Source: Bin87 sp963668585 (GTDB lineage: Bacteria; Chloroflexota; Dehalococcoidia; Lucifugimonadales; UBA3495). Taken from it: 64,000 nucleotides of DNA. Location of the stretch: contig OY764869.1 in assembly GCA_963668585.1 (NCBI GenBank), positions 2,170,001-2,234,000 of the forward strand. The letters are read 5' to 3'. The position numbers were made by a program, and so were the translations under genes. Positions within the stretch are counted from its first letter, which is position 1; every line of letters begins with the position of its first letter. Positions 1 to 8,416 of the stretch are shown here, piece by piece. The notes under the pieces were generated by a model. It saw only the letters and a list, made by a program, of their open reading frames with translations. It was not told the origin of the DNA and searched no databases.

Positions 1-1
1 T

Positions 2-1156
2 GACTCCGATCGGCGACCCAACCGCCGGCGTGGCGGTCGTAACAGACGGATAGGCGTTAGCGACCAAAATGCCGCCGCCGAAACGCGCGCCCGGAGAAGC
101 CTGGAAAGGCGGCGCCAACGCATTGCCATTGCCGTTGGCGCGGTACTGATCCTGGTGATCGTCGGCGTGGTGATGGCCGGCGTCTATCAGGCGTTTATCC
201 ATCCGCCCCGCGTGATGGCCGGCGAGGTGCGCGGCGTTCGTTTCACCATGGGAGACCTGGTGGAACGGATCAGGGTGCTGCAGGGCATAGACCGATATCA
301 AGGAGGCCAGGTGGACCTCAGCACAATCCCATTCCAGTTGCTGACGGATCTACTGCACGCTGAAATCCTGCGTCAGGCTGCGCCGGGCCTCGGGATCAAC
401 GTCACGGAAGTTCAGATTGACGAGGCCATCAGCGACCGGTTCCGACCGGAGGCTGAACCCGGTCAGGAAGTGGACGACGCTCAACTGGACGCGGAATACC
501 AGAATTCATACACCGGTTTTCTGACCCAGGTGAACCTCACTGACGCCGCCTATCGTCGGATTGTGGAGGAGCAGATTCAGCAACGCGAACTGTTCACGCG
601 GATGCTGGCGGCCCTCCCTGAGGAAGCGTCCCATGTGGAGTTGCAGGCGATCGTTCTGGGCGTGAACTCCACCGCGTCCCCGGAAGCGATCAAGGAACGG
701 TTGGAACTCGGCGAAGATTTCGGAGCCGTGTCCCGGGAACTCTCCGGCAGCGACGGTGCGATTGGCTGGGTGCCGGAAGGGGCTTTCCCTGAATTTGACC
801 GCTATCTGTTTGGCGAAGACACGGTTGACGAAAATGGAGAACCCGTGCGCAAACCGGCCCTCCTGGAGCCCGGACAGATTTCCGACCCCATTTACGTCGA
901 GCAAAACATCTTCCTGGTCCGCACCTCCGGCCCTGCGGAGGCTCGTGAGATCGAACCGGCCATGCAGTTCCAGTTGGCCGGCGCTCGCGTGGAGCAGTGG
1001 AAGGACGACCAACTGGCGCAGGGGTCCACCGAGGGTTGGGTGAAAATCAATTTCGATTCCAACCGTTACTCCTGGGTTACCGATCAGGTTCGCCTGACCC
1101 GCCCGCGCGTTACCCCGGAGGCCCAGCAGCAGCAACAGGGTGGATTCCCCCGGTAA
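2..1156 (+). CDS. Membrane-anchored SurA/PpiC-type peptidyl-prolyl isomerase, 5' partial
   Basis: The reading frame is open to the left edge of the window and has no ATG, GTG or TTG before the GTG at 155, so the true start is probably upstream. A GTG start at 155 would cut through the hydrophobic anchor. The visible N-terminus is Arg-rich, followed by one membrane segment (about nt 122-193), a SurA-N-like helical region, and a parvulin-like rotamase domain at about nt 640-960 containing the GAIGWVPEG stretch. Members of the family fold or chaperone exported proteins outside the membrane. The stop lies 5 nt before hom, so the two are probably co-transcribed. An ATG at 69 is in another frame and closes after 26 codons. 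Confidence 0.75.
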   Translation, partial: DSDRRPNRRRGGRNRRIGVSDQNAAAETRARRSLERRRQRIAIAVGAVLILVIVGVVMAGVYQAFIHPPRVMAGEVRGVRFTMGDLVERIRVLQGIDRYQGGQVDLSTIPFQLLTDLLHAEILRQAAPGLGINVTEVQIDEAISDRFRPEAEPGQEVDDAQLDAEYQNSYTGFLTQVNLTDAAYRRIVEEQIQQRELFTRMLAALPEEASHVELQAIVLGVNSTASPEAIKERLELGEDFGAVSRELSGSDGAIGWVPEGAFPEFDRYLFGEDTVDENGEPVRKPALLEPGQISDPIYVEQNIFLVRTSGPAEAREIEPAMQFQLAGARVEQWKDDQLAQGSTEGWVKINFDSNRYSWVTDQVRLTRPRVTPEAQQQQQGGFPR

Positions 1157-1161
1157 CAGCA

Positions 1162-2493
1162 ATGGCCATGGTGTCCGGTAACAATACTATCAACATCGGC
1201 CTGATGGGCATGGGCACCGTGGGCGGCGGCGTCGCCGGCGCGCTGGTCGAAAACGCCGAAGCCATCACACGCAAGACGGGCCGAACCGTGCGCTTGAAAC
1301 ACGCGTTGGTCCGCGACCTCTCATTGGCCCGCAATCCGACGCCGCCACCCGGCGTGCTGACCACCAACCCTGAGGACATACTGGCCAATCCCGACATACA
1401 CATTGTGGTCGAAACCATGGGCGGAGACTCACCGGCCGGCGAGTACCTCGAGCGCGCCCTGAACGCGGGCCAGCATGTGGTTACGGCCAACAAAGAAGTG
1501 ATGGCGCGTCGTGGTCCGGCGCTTTTGGCGCTGGCTCAGGACCGCCGCGTGAATCTGCTGTTTGAGGCATCAGCCGGTGGTGGCATCCCCATCGTCGGCT
1601 GCTTGATGTCTCAACTGCTGGCCAACGACATCCGCTCCATCCGTTCCATCATCAACGGCACCACAAACTACATCCTGACCAGGATGGCCCGCCAGCAAAC
1701 GCCTTTCGCCGATGCCCTGGCCGAAGCCCAACAGCGTGGGTACGCGGAAGCCGACCCCACCAACGACGTCGAAGGCATTGACGCCGCTTACAAACTGTCC
1801 GTGCTCGGCAGCCTTGCGTTCCACCGTCCCGTGCCGCACCACGCCATCCACACCGAAGGCATCAGCCGCCTCGCGCCCGAGGATTTTCGCTATGCCGCCG
1901 AGTTGGGATACGCCATAAAATCGCTGGCCATCGCGGCGGCCGAACCCGGCGGCGCGATTCGAGCCCGCGTGCATCCTGCCCTGGTGCCTGAAGATCACCT
2001 GTTGGCCAAGGTGGACGGCGTGTATAATGCCGTGGAGGTAACTGGCGATCTGTGCGGACAGATCATTTTGCACGGGCAGGGCGCCGGTCGGGACGCCACC
2101 ACCAGCGCGGTGATGGGGGATATCCTCAACATCCTGCGTGGAATGGGCAATGCTGAAGGCCCGCCACCCTTGCCAACGCTCAACCCATCCGGCACCGGTG
2201 GCGCCGAAAGTACGGAAGTCCAACCCATCGATGAACTTTCCAGCGCCTACTATATGCGGCTGACGTGCGCGGACCAGGCCGGTGTGCTGGCGCAGATCGC
2301 CCGCATCCTGGGCGACGGCAACATCTCCATCGCCACCGTCATCCAGAAGGACACCGACCCCGGCAGCGGCACCGCCCAGTTGGTGATTACCACCTACCCG
2401 TCTCGGGAAGCCGACGTCCAGACCGCGTTGTCGGCGGTTGCTGAACTGAACGTGGTGGTCAGCGTTGATAACTTGATCCGAATCGAGGGGTAA
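1162..2493 (+). CDS. hom: Homoserine dehydrogenase with C-terminal ACT domain
   Basis: 443 aa. It reduces aspartate semialdehyde to homoserine with NAD(P)H, the branch point to threonine and methionine. The Rossmann glycine motif is at residues 13-24 (GLMGMGTVGGGV), TANKE at 108-112, and the homoserine dehydrogenase catalytic core follows. The last roughly 75 residues form an ACT domain (YYMRLTCADQAGVLAQIA), which in this family binds threonine for feedback inhibition. ATG 1162 was chosen; ATG 1168 is an alternative two codons in. It is followed after 78 nt by thrC. No homoserine kinase is adjacent. Confidence 0.96.
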   Translation: MAMVSGNNTINIGLMGMGTVGGGVAGALVENAEAITRKTGRTVRLKHALVRDLSLARNPTPPPGVLTTNPEDILANPDIHIVVETMGGDSPAGEYLERALNAGQHVVTANKEVMARRGPALLALAQDRRVNLLFEASAGGGIPIVGCLMSQLLANDIRSIRSIINGTTNYILTRMARQQTPFADALAEAQQRGYAEADPTNDVEGIDAAYKLSVLGSLAFHRPVPHHAIHTEGISRLAPEDFRYAAELGYAIKSLAIAAAEPGGAIRARVHPALVPEDHLLAKVDGVYNAVEVTGDLCGQIILHGQGAGRDATTSAVMGDILNILRGMGNAEGPPPLPTLNPSGTGGAESTEVQPIDELSSAYYMRLTCADQAGVLAQIARILGDGNISIATVIQKDTDPGSGTAQLVITTYPSREADVQTALSAVAELNVVVSVDNLIRIEG

Positions 2494-2571
2494 AACGGTT
2501 CTTAAAATCCTAGGACGCGTCGTCGTGACGCGGAACATCAGCCAAGACGAGGGGGAGCGGATCATAATCTG

Positions 2572-3639
2572 ATGGGCATCGGCGTTCTGCAACAGTACCG
2601 CGAACTGCTGCCGGTGAGCGAGGAGACTCCCATGTTCACCATGGGGGAAGGCGACACCCCGCTGGTACGGTCTCGCAACCTGGGTCCCCAATTGGGCTGC
2701 GACCTTTTCTTCAAGCTGGAAGGGTCCAACCCCACCGGTTCCTTCAAGGATCGAGGGATGGTGGTCGCCATCGCCAAGGCCATGGAGGAAAACTGCCTGG
2801 GCGTGATGTGCGCATCCACCGGAAACACCAGCGCGTCCGCCGCGGCGTATTCCGCTTACTGCGGCCTGGCGTGTTGGGTGCTGATCCCCAAGGGCGAGGT
2901 TGCCCTTGGCAAACTGGCGCAGGCCATGGCTTATGGCGCGCGCATACTGCTGGTGGACGGAAACTTCGACGCCGCCCTGGCGCTGGTGCGCGAGTTCACG
3001 GAATCGAACCCGATCACGCTGGTCAACTCGGTGAACCCGCATCGGATCGAAGGGCAGAAAACCGCATCCTTTGAGGTATCAGACTTCCTGGGAGATGCGC
3101 CGGACTATCTTTTCATACCTGTCGGCAACGCCGGCAACATCACGGCCTACTGGCGGGGATTCGTCGAGTATCACCAACTTGGCCGCAACGATACCCTCCC
3201 ACGGATGATGGGGTTTCAGGCTGAGGGCGCCGCGCCCATAGTACGCGGCGAGCCCGTGCTGCATCCCCAGACCATCGCGTCCGCCATCCGCATCGGGAAC
3301 CCCGCCAGCTGGAAGTCGGCCGAGCGCGCCCGGGACCAATCGGGCGGCGTGATCGATTCAGTCAGCGACGATGAGATCCTTGATGCGTACCGATTGCTGG
3401 CGTCCCGCGAAGGCATATTTGGTGAGCCCGCTTCAGCGGCATCGGTCGCGGGGCTGCTCAAAATGCACCGCAACGGCATGAAACTGGACGGCAAACGGGT
3501 TGTTTGCATCATCACCGGAACTGGCCTTAAGGACCCCGACATGGCCGTGAGCAGCGCCCAGGCCCACACCGTGGAGGTCCATGCCAATCTCGAGGCCATC
3601 GAATCCGCAATCATGGAGTCCATGCCGGCCCGGGCATGA
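2572..3639 (+). CDS. thrC: Threonine synthase
   Basis: 355 aa, PLP-dependent enzyme that converts O-phosphohomoserine to threonine. The lysine expected to bind PLP is K59 within GSNPTGSFKDRGM. The N-terminus (MGIGVLQQYRELLPV) matches the usual start of short bacterial ThrC proteins, supporting ATG 2572. A GGGGGAG stretch sits a little far upstream. The pairing with hom is the standard threonine module; thrB must lie elsewhere. folE follows after 31 nt. Confidence 0.95.
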   Translation: MGIGVLQQYRELLPVSEETPMFTMGEGDTPLVRSRNLGPQLGCDLFFKLEGSNPTGSFKDRGMVVAIAKAMEENCLGVMCASTGNTSASAAAYSAYCGLACWVLIPKGEVALGKLAQAMAYGARILLVDGNFDAALALVREFTESNPITLVNSVNPHRIEGQKTASFEVSDFLGDAPDYLFIPVGNAGNITAYWRGFVEYHQLGRNDTLPRMMGFQAEGAAPIVRGEPVLHPQTIASAIRIGNPASWKSAERARDQSGGVIDSVSDDEILDAYRLLASREGIFGEPASAASVAGLLKMHRNGMKLDGKRVVCIITGTGLKDPDMAVSSAQAHTVEVHANLEAIESAIMESMPARA

Positions 3640-3670
3640 CTGCTGAGCGCTTTGCTAAACCTCGAAACCC

Positions 3671-4246
3671 ATGACTGATAACGCTCCAACCATGAACCGC
3701 GCCGCCATCGAGGTTGCCATTGGCACCGTGCTCAAATACGTCGATGAGGACAGCGGGCGCGAGGGATTGTGGCGTACCCCGGAACGTGTGGCCGAAATGT
3801 ATTCGGAACTGTTCTCCGGAGTGGGCAAAGACCCTGCTCAGGAAATCGACGCGGTCTTCTCCGAAGATGTCACGCCCGACCCGGTGGTGGTGCGGGATCT
3901 CGCGTTTTTCTCGATGTGTGAACACCACATGCTGCCCTTCTTCGGAAACGCCAGCCTGGTGTACGTCCCGAACCGTCACATCGCGGGCATCAGCAAAATC
4001 GCCCGGGCGCTGGACACAGCGTCGCGTCGCCTGCAGGTTCAGGAACGCCTGACGGCCCAATTGGCCGACGCCGTTTTGTGTCGCGTCCAACCCGCAGCGT
4101 TGGCTTGCCGTATTGAGGCGGAGCATCTCTGCATGTCCATGCGCGGAGTCCAGAAACCCGGGCATCGCGTGATAACCATTGCGGTTCGCTCTGACGGCCA
4201 GGCATGCGGCCTGTCCGACCGCGACCTGCTCGCACTGCTACAGTGA
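3671..4246 (+). CDS. folE: GTP cyclohydrolase I
   Basis: 191 aa, the usual size for type I FolE. It opens GTP to 7,8-dihydroneopterin triphosphate, the first step of folate or pterin synthesis. The zinc site is visible: C83 and H86 in the CEHHMLPF motif and C154 in EHLCMSMRGV. No other folate gene is adjacent; the neighbours are thrC upstream and an acyltransferase 5 nt downstream, so the operon appears functionally mixed. Confidence 0.96.
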   Translation: MTDNAPTMNRAAIEVAIGTVLKYVDEDSGREGLWRTPERVAEMYSELFSGVGKDPAQEIDAVFSEDVTPDPVVVRDLAFFSMCEHHMLPFFGNASLVYVPNRHIAGISKIARALDTASRRLQVQERLTAQLADAVLCRVQPAALACRIEAEHLCMSMRGVQKPGHRVITIAVRSDGQACGLSDRDLLALLQ

Positions 4247-4251
4247 TCAGG

Positions 4252-5253
4252 ATGTCATCCATGCCTGTGTCCCAACCTGCCCTGCCAATCACGTCCTTCG
4301 GCGAAATCCGCCCACAGTGGCAGGAGTTGCTGGGACGCTCCGCCGTGAACAATCTGTACATCACCCCGGCGTGGCAGGAACTTTGGTGGGGCGCGTTCCA
4401 GGATGGCCGCTCCCTGGCCGGGTTCTATTTGACCGACCAGTCGGGAGATTTGACTGCTATCGCTTCGCTGTCCCGGGATGGGGAGCATTATTCACTGGTG
4501 GGCAACAGCGACACCTTCGACTACAACGACTTTATAGTCGCCGCCGGCCAGGAGGATGGTTTTTACCCCATACTGCTGGATACGATAGAAGGCAACGGCG
4601 GAAGCCGGCTGGAGCTTTTTTCCATCGGCGAGGATTCTCCCACCCTGGCAATCCTGCCCGACCTGGCTAGAGGCAAAGGTTACGACGTCGATATTCAACC
4701 GGAGGATGTTGCGCCGCGTGTCGTCCTGGCCGATACCTGGGATGACTATCTGGCCGGATTGAGCAAGAAAGACCGCCACGAACTGCGCCGCAAACTACGC
4801 CGCCTGGAAGGCCACGAAAATTGGCGCTGGTACTGCGTTTCGGACCCGGACGAAGCCGCGGAGCGCATGGACACGTTCGTTGATCTGATGCGTCGCAGTG
4901 ATCCCGCCAAGGCTGAGTTCCTGACCGCTGAGCGGGAGGACTTTTTCCGGCGCATGGTGTCTGCCACCGCTGCCGAGGGCGTGCTGCGGCTATTCTTCAT
5001 GGATATGGACGACCAGACGGTGGCGGCTTCCCTGTGCTTTGATTACGACAACGTGCGTATGCTCTACAACAGCGGCCACGACCCTGAATATCGATATTAC
5101 AGCGTCGGTCTGCTGCTGCATTCATTGTGCCTGCGGGATGCCCTGGAACGTGGCTATCGATATTTTGATTTCCTTCGAGGCAACGAACCCTACAAGTACC
5201 GCCTTGGCGGCAAGGACCACCTCCTGTATCGCATCAGCCTCCGGCGACCGTAA
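4252..5253 (+). CDS. GNAT-fold acetyltransferase (BioF2/FemAB-like)
   Basis: 333 aa. The C-terminal half carries the acyltransferase pattern of the BioF2-like/FemAB-related GNAT superfamily: a KDRHELRRKLRRLE segment in the middle and a final YRYFDFLRGNEPYKYRLGG stretch typical of the group. The substrate cannot be told from sequence; relatives act in cell-envelope polysaccharide or peptidoglycan modification. ATG 4252 begins 5 nt after folE stops; ATG 4261 is also possible. The next gene is a MshA-like glycosyltransferase, so a role in glycoconjugate or thiol-sugar chemistry is possible but inferred. Confidence 0.75.
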   Translation: MSSMPVSQPALPITSFGEIRPQWQELLGRSAVNNLYITPAWQELWWGAFQDGRSLAGFYLTDQSGDLTAIASLSRDGEHYSLVGNSDTFDYNDFIVAAGQEDGFYPILLDTIEGNGGSRLELFSIGEDSPTLAILPDLARGKGYDVDIQPEDVAPRVVLADTWDDYLAGLSKKDRHELRRKLRRLEGHENWRWYCVSDPDEAAERMDTFVDLMRRSDPAKAEFLTAEREDFFRRMVSATAAEGVLRLFFMDMDDQTVAASLCFDYDNVRMLYNSGHDPEYRYYSVGLLLHSLCLRDALERGYRYFDFLRGNEPYKYRLGGKDHLLYRISLRRP

Positions 5254-5267
5254 TAAGGCAGCAAATC

Positions 5268-6524
5268 TTGAATAAGGTGGACACTCCGCGAGTAGCGTTG
5301 CTGGCCTATCACGCCTGTCCGCTGGCCGCACCGGGTCAAGGCAAATCCGGAGGCATGAACGTACACGTTCGGGAACTGGCGCGGGCCCTGACCGCCCAGG
5401 GCATCGTGGTCGATATTTTCACCCGTGTCCACGAACATCAGGGTTCCGACGCCGCGGAGATCGCGGATAACGTCAACGTCGTTCACCTCCCGGCCGGTCC
5501 GGCCGACGCGCCGCTGACCGAGCAGTTTCTTCACCTCCCCGACTACGTTCAGGGTATGCTGGAGTATGCCCGCCAGCACGGTGGGGATTATCTGGCCGTC
5601 CACTCCCATTATTGGATGAGCGGGGTTGCCGGCATCGATTTCGCGGCCGCCGTAGGCGCTCCGCACATCGTCACCTTCCATACCCTTTCGCGCATCAAGA
5701 TGCAGTCGCGCTCCGGTGAACAGGAACCGCCAATCCGACAGCGCTCGGAAGAAAATATCATCGCCCGAGCGGATCATATCGTCGCGTTCAGCGCCCATGA
5801 GCGCGAGGCCATTGTCAGGCTGTACGACGGAGACCCTGGCCGCATCGGACTGGTTCCCTGCGGAGTGGACCTGGACCGTTTCCATCCGTTGGGCAGGTCT
5901 GAAGCCCGCAGTGAACTGGGACTGAACGGCCACAAGGTGCTGCTCTTCGTTGGTCGTATCGAAGCCCTCAAGGGCCTGGAATTGCTGATCCACACCGCCG
6001 CGCAACTCGACGACCATGATTTGCAGGTACTGGTGGTTGGCAGCGATGCCGATGGAAGCGGCGACGTGGTTCGGCTGAGGCAGATGGCCGAGGACCTCAA
6101 CGTGGGCGAAGCCATCGAATTTGTGGGACGAGTGCCCCAGGACCGTTTGGCGTGGTATTACTCGGCGGCGGACGTTTGCGTGGTACCCTCATATTACGAG
6201 AGTTTCGGAATGGTGGCATTGGAGAGCATGGCTTGCGGTACGCCGGTGGTGGCCTCCCGGGTGGGGGGCCTGCCCACCGTCATTCAACATGGGCGCACCG
6301 GTTATTTGAAGTCGTGGCGATGCCCGGAGGCGTTTGCCAATTCTCTTGAGATGATCCTGGTCAACGGCAGCCTGCGCGACGGCATGGGACGGGCGGCGCG
6401 GCGCTCTGCGGAAGGCATGGGCTGGGACGCCGTTGCCCGTCAACTGCTTGCCATCTATCGAGGGCCCCGACCCGACAACGTACCCCTACCGGCGGCCTCG
6501 GGCCGGCGGAGGCATGATGCGTAG
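5268..6524 (+). CDS. Glycosyltransferase family 4, MshA-like
   Basis: 418 aa, GT-B fold. The N-terminus holds the GGMNVHVRELARAL motif characteristic of the D-inositol-3-phosphate glycosyltransferase (MshA) and sucrose-phosphate-synthase group. The C-terminal nucleotide-sugar site includes LFVGRIEALKGLE and the EX7E-type ESFGMVALESMACGTPVV. MshA transfers GlcNAc from UDP-GlcNAc to inositol-3-phosphate in mycothiol synthesis; that function here is inference. The start is a TTG at 5268, 14 nt after the previous gene. The stop overlaps the DUF502 gene. A PIG-L deacetylase (MshB-type family) lies 1.1 kb downstream. Confidence 0.85.
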   Translation: MNKVDTPRVALLAYHACPLAAPGQGKSGGMNVHVRELARALTAQGIVVDIFTRVHEHQGSDAAEIADNVNVVHLPAGPADAPLTEQFLHLPDYVQGMLEYARQHGGDYLAVHSHYWMSGVAGIDFAAAVGAPHIVTFHTLSRIKMQSRSGEQEPPIRQRSEENIIARADHIVAFSAHEREAIVRLYDGDPGRIGLVPCGVDLDRFHPLGRSEARSELGLNGHKVLLFVGRIEALKGLELLIHTAAQLDDHDLQVLVVGSDADGSGDVVRLRQMAEDLNVGEAIEFVGRVPQDRLAWYYSAADVCVVPSYYESFGMVALESMACGTPVVASRVGGLPTVIQHGRTGYLKSWRCPEAFANSLEMILVNGSLRDGMGRAARRSAEGMGWDAVARQLLAIYRGPRPDNVPLPAASGRRRHDA

Positions 6525-7410
6525 CAGATTCGGTCGCCGCCAATCGGACGGCGGTAATCCGCCCAACCTTCACGACCGCATCCTCAGAACCGACCACGCT
6601 CCACGCAGTGGGGTAAGACGGGTAACGGGACACGTTCAACGCCGTCTGCTTGCCGGCGTGCTGGTGTTCCTCCCCGTATTCGTCACCTACTTCGTCATCG
6701 ACTTTTTCTACGGCGTCATTGACTCCCTGTTGGATCCCGTCATCCGGCAGTTGAATGTTCACCACGGACCGGGGCTGGACCTCGCCGACGTCGCCGAGGT
6801 GATCATAATTTTGATCATCCTGTACGGCACCGGTTTGCTCATCGGTTGGGCAGTCACCCGGCTGCTGATTGACCGTGTCCACGACACCATCGGGCGGTTG
6901 CCGGTGGTCGGGCCGGTGTACAGCACGACCCGCCACGGCATCGATTTCCTCTCGGAAACCCAGAATCACCACTACCGGGGAGTCGTACTGCTCGAATTCC
7001 CCAGGGCCGGCGTGTTCTCCATCGGACTGATCACTTCGGAGTTGGGGAAACTCAACGGGTCCGAGGAATTCTTGGCGGTGTATATACCCACCACGCCGGT
7101 TCCCTCCTCCGGTTATCTGGTGGCCATTCCCGTGACTGACGTTACACCGACGGACATCACCGTGGAAGAAGCCATGCGCATGATAATTTCGGGTGGGATA
7201 CTGGCCGGCGATATTTTCACCAACCGCCTGATCACCGTCGATGCGCCCTGGCCGGGCCGTGGTTGGGGTTGGGGCGGACGTGAAGAACATCGGGCGGCCA
7301 AAGCCGACCAGTCAGCGCCGAAAGCGCAACGTGCCGGCGCTGGGGTTTCCACCGAAGCAACCCAGGGAGATCAACCCGAGCCGGCGGCAGCCACCGAAGC
7401 CCAGGACTGA
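6517..7410 (+). CDS. DUF502-family membrane protein
   Basis: 297 aa. Two long hydrophobic segments near the N-terminus (LLAGVLVFLPVFVTYFVI and EVIIILIILYGTGLLIGWAV) and a following soluble domain with LPVVGPVYSTTRHGIDFL and GYLVAIPVTDVTPTDITVEEAM match the DUF502 family. Its function is unknown. Tandem ATGs lie at 6514 and 6517; GGAGG at 6508-6512 favours the second. The start overlaps the end of the glycosyltransferase, indicating translational coupling. The tail (from about residue 250) is Ala/Gln/Glu-rich and low complexity. Confidence 0.82.
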   Translation: MRSRFGRRQSDGGNPPNLHDRILRTDHAPRSGVRRVTGHVQRRLLAGVLVFLPVFVTYFVIDFFYGVIDSLLDPVIRQLNVHHGPGLDLADVAEVIIILIILYGTGLLIGWAVTRLLIDRVHDTIGRLPVVGPVYSTTRHGIDFLSETQNHHYRGVVLLEFPRAGVFSIGLITSELGKLNGSEEFLAVYIPTTPVPSSGYLVAIPVTDVTPTDITVEEAMRMIISGGILAGDIFTNRLITVDAPWPGRGWGWGGREEHRAAKADQSAPKAQRAGAGVSTEATQGDQPEPAAATEAQD

Positions 7411-7563
7411 CGCCTGGCCATCGCTGATTCCAAGATCGGAATGGCCGATCCACCCCTGGGCGCCGCGTTGGGCGTCCGGCCTCGAGTCCCCATCGCATGA
7501 TGTTTGCGCGGGGAACCGATTCCGTCCCGTCAACCGTGGGCGGTGGCGCAAAATCAGGTTCTC

Positions 7564-7592
7564 TTGACAGCGGGCGGCGTTTGTAGCAGAGT
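7564..7592 (+). promoter_or_regulatory. Candidate promoter of the PIG-L gene
   Basis: A perfect -35 hexamer TTGACA (7564-7569) lies about 100 nt before the deacetylase start. The -10 region is weak (TAGCAGAGT around 7583-7591). The 263-nt gap 7411-7673 shows no other feature. Confidence 0.35.
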
Positions 7593-7673
7593 TACCGCCA
7601 GTTTTCTCAGGCCGCCGGAAGCCGGCGATGCAATCGGGGCCGCCACCTGTTACGGCCCAGGAGGACGGTTCCA

Positions 7674-8405
7674 ATGGATTTCACCCCAGAACGGGTTTTG
7701 GTGATCACGCCCCACCCAGACGATGCGGAGGTGTGGGCCGGAGGCGCGATATCCAGGTGGGTTCGGGCCGGCGCGGAGGTGCATTGCGTGCTGTGCACCG
7801 ACGGCAGCAAGGGCTCAACCGACCCCGAGGTGAGTTCCGAGGAACTGATTGAAACACGCTCGAGGGAACAGTTGGCCGCCGCCGAAATACTCGGCATCGC
7901 CAACGTGGTGATGCTGGGACGCCCCGACGGCGAACTGGAAGATACCTCCGAATTCCGCAAAGACCTGGTGCGGCAGATACGTCTGCTAAAGCCTGACGTC
8001 GTATTGACCACGGAACCGTACCGACGCAACATGCAGTGGCACCGTGACCACCGCATTGCGGGTCAGGTCGCTCTGGACGCCGTGTTCCCCTATGCGCGTG
8101 ACCACCTGCACTTCGGCGACCTCTTCGCCAACGAAGGCATCGAGCCCCACAAAACCGCTGCCATAATGTTCTGGGGTTCGGAAAACCCCAATGCCTACAT
8201 AGACATCGCCGACGATATCGACATCAAGCTGAAGGCGGTGATGGCTCACCAAACCCAAACGGGGCAACGCTCGGCCGAGGAGGTATCGGCGTTCATTCGC
8301 GCCCGCGCGCAGGAAGCCGCCGATGCCGGAAATTCGTCGGATGAAGACGACGTGACCGGGTTGGCGCTGGCCGAAGCCTTCCGCCGCGTGACGTTCCGCA
8401 CGTAA
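7674..8405 (+). CDS. PIG-L/LmbE-type deacetylase (MshB/BshB-like family)
   Basis: 243 aa. Zinc-dependent N-acetylglucosamine-type deacetylase fold. The HPDD metal motif is H14-D17 (ITPHPDDAEVWAGG) and a second histidine cluster HRDHRIAGQ lies near residues 123-131. The family includes MshB (mycothiol), BshB (bacillithiol) and GlcNAc-PI deacetylase. A strong AGGAGG lies just upstream of ATG 7674. With the MshA-like enzyme nearby it could deacetylate GlcNAc-inositol or a related GlcNAc conjugate; this is inferred from context. Confidence 0.9.
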   Translation: MDFTPERVLVITPHPDDAEVWAGGAISRWVRAGAEVHCVLCTDGSKGSTDPEVSSEELIETRSREQLAAAEILGIANVVMLGRPDGELEDTSEFRKDLVRQIRLLKPDVVLTTEPYRRNMQWHRDHRIAGQVALDAVFPYARDHLHFGDLFANEGIEPHKTAAIMFWGSENPNAYIDIADDIDIKLKAVMAHQTQTGQRSAEEVSAFIRARAQEAADAGNSSDEDDVTGLALAEAFRRVTFRT

Positions 8406-8416
8406 CAGCGGCGCCG

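Noticed and set aside
1570..3042. 490-codon open frame on the minus strand
   Set aside because: It is antisense to hom and thrC, whose plus-strand proteins are unmistakable. High GC at third positions creates long shadow frames.
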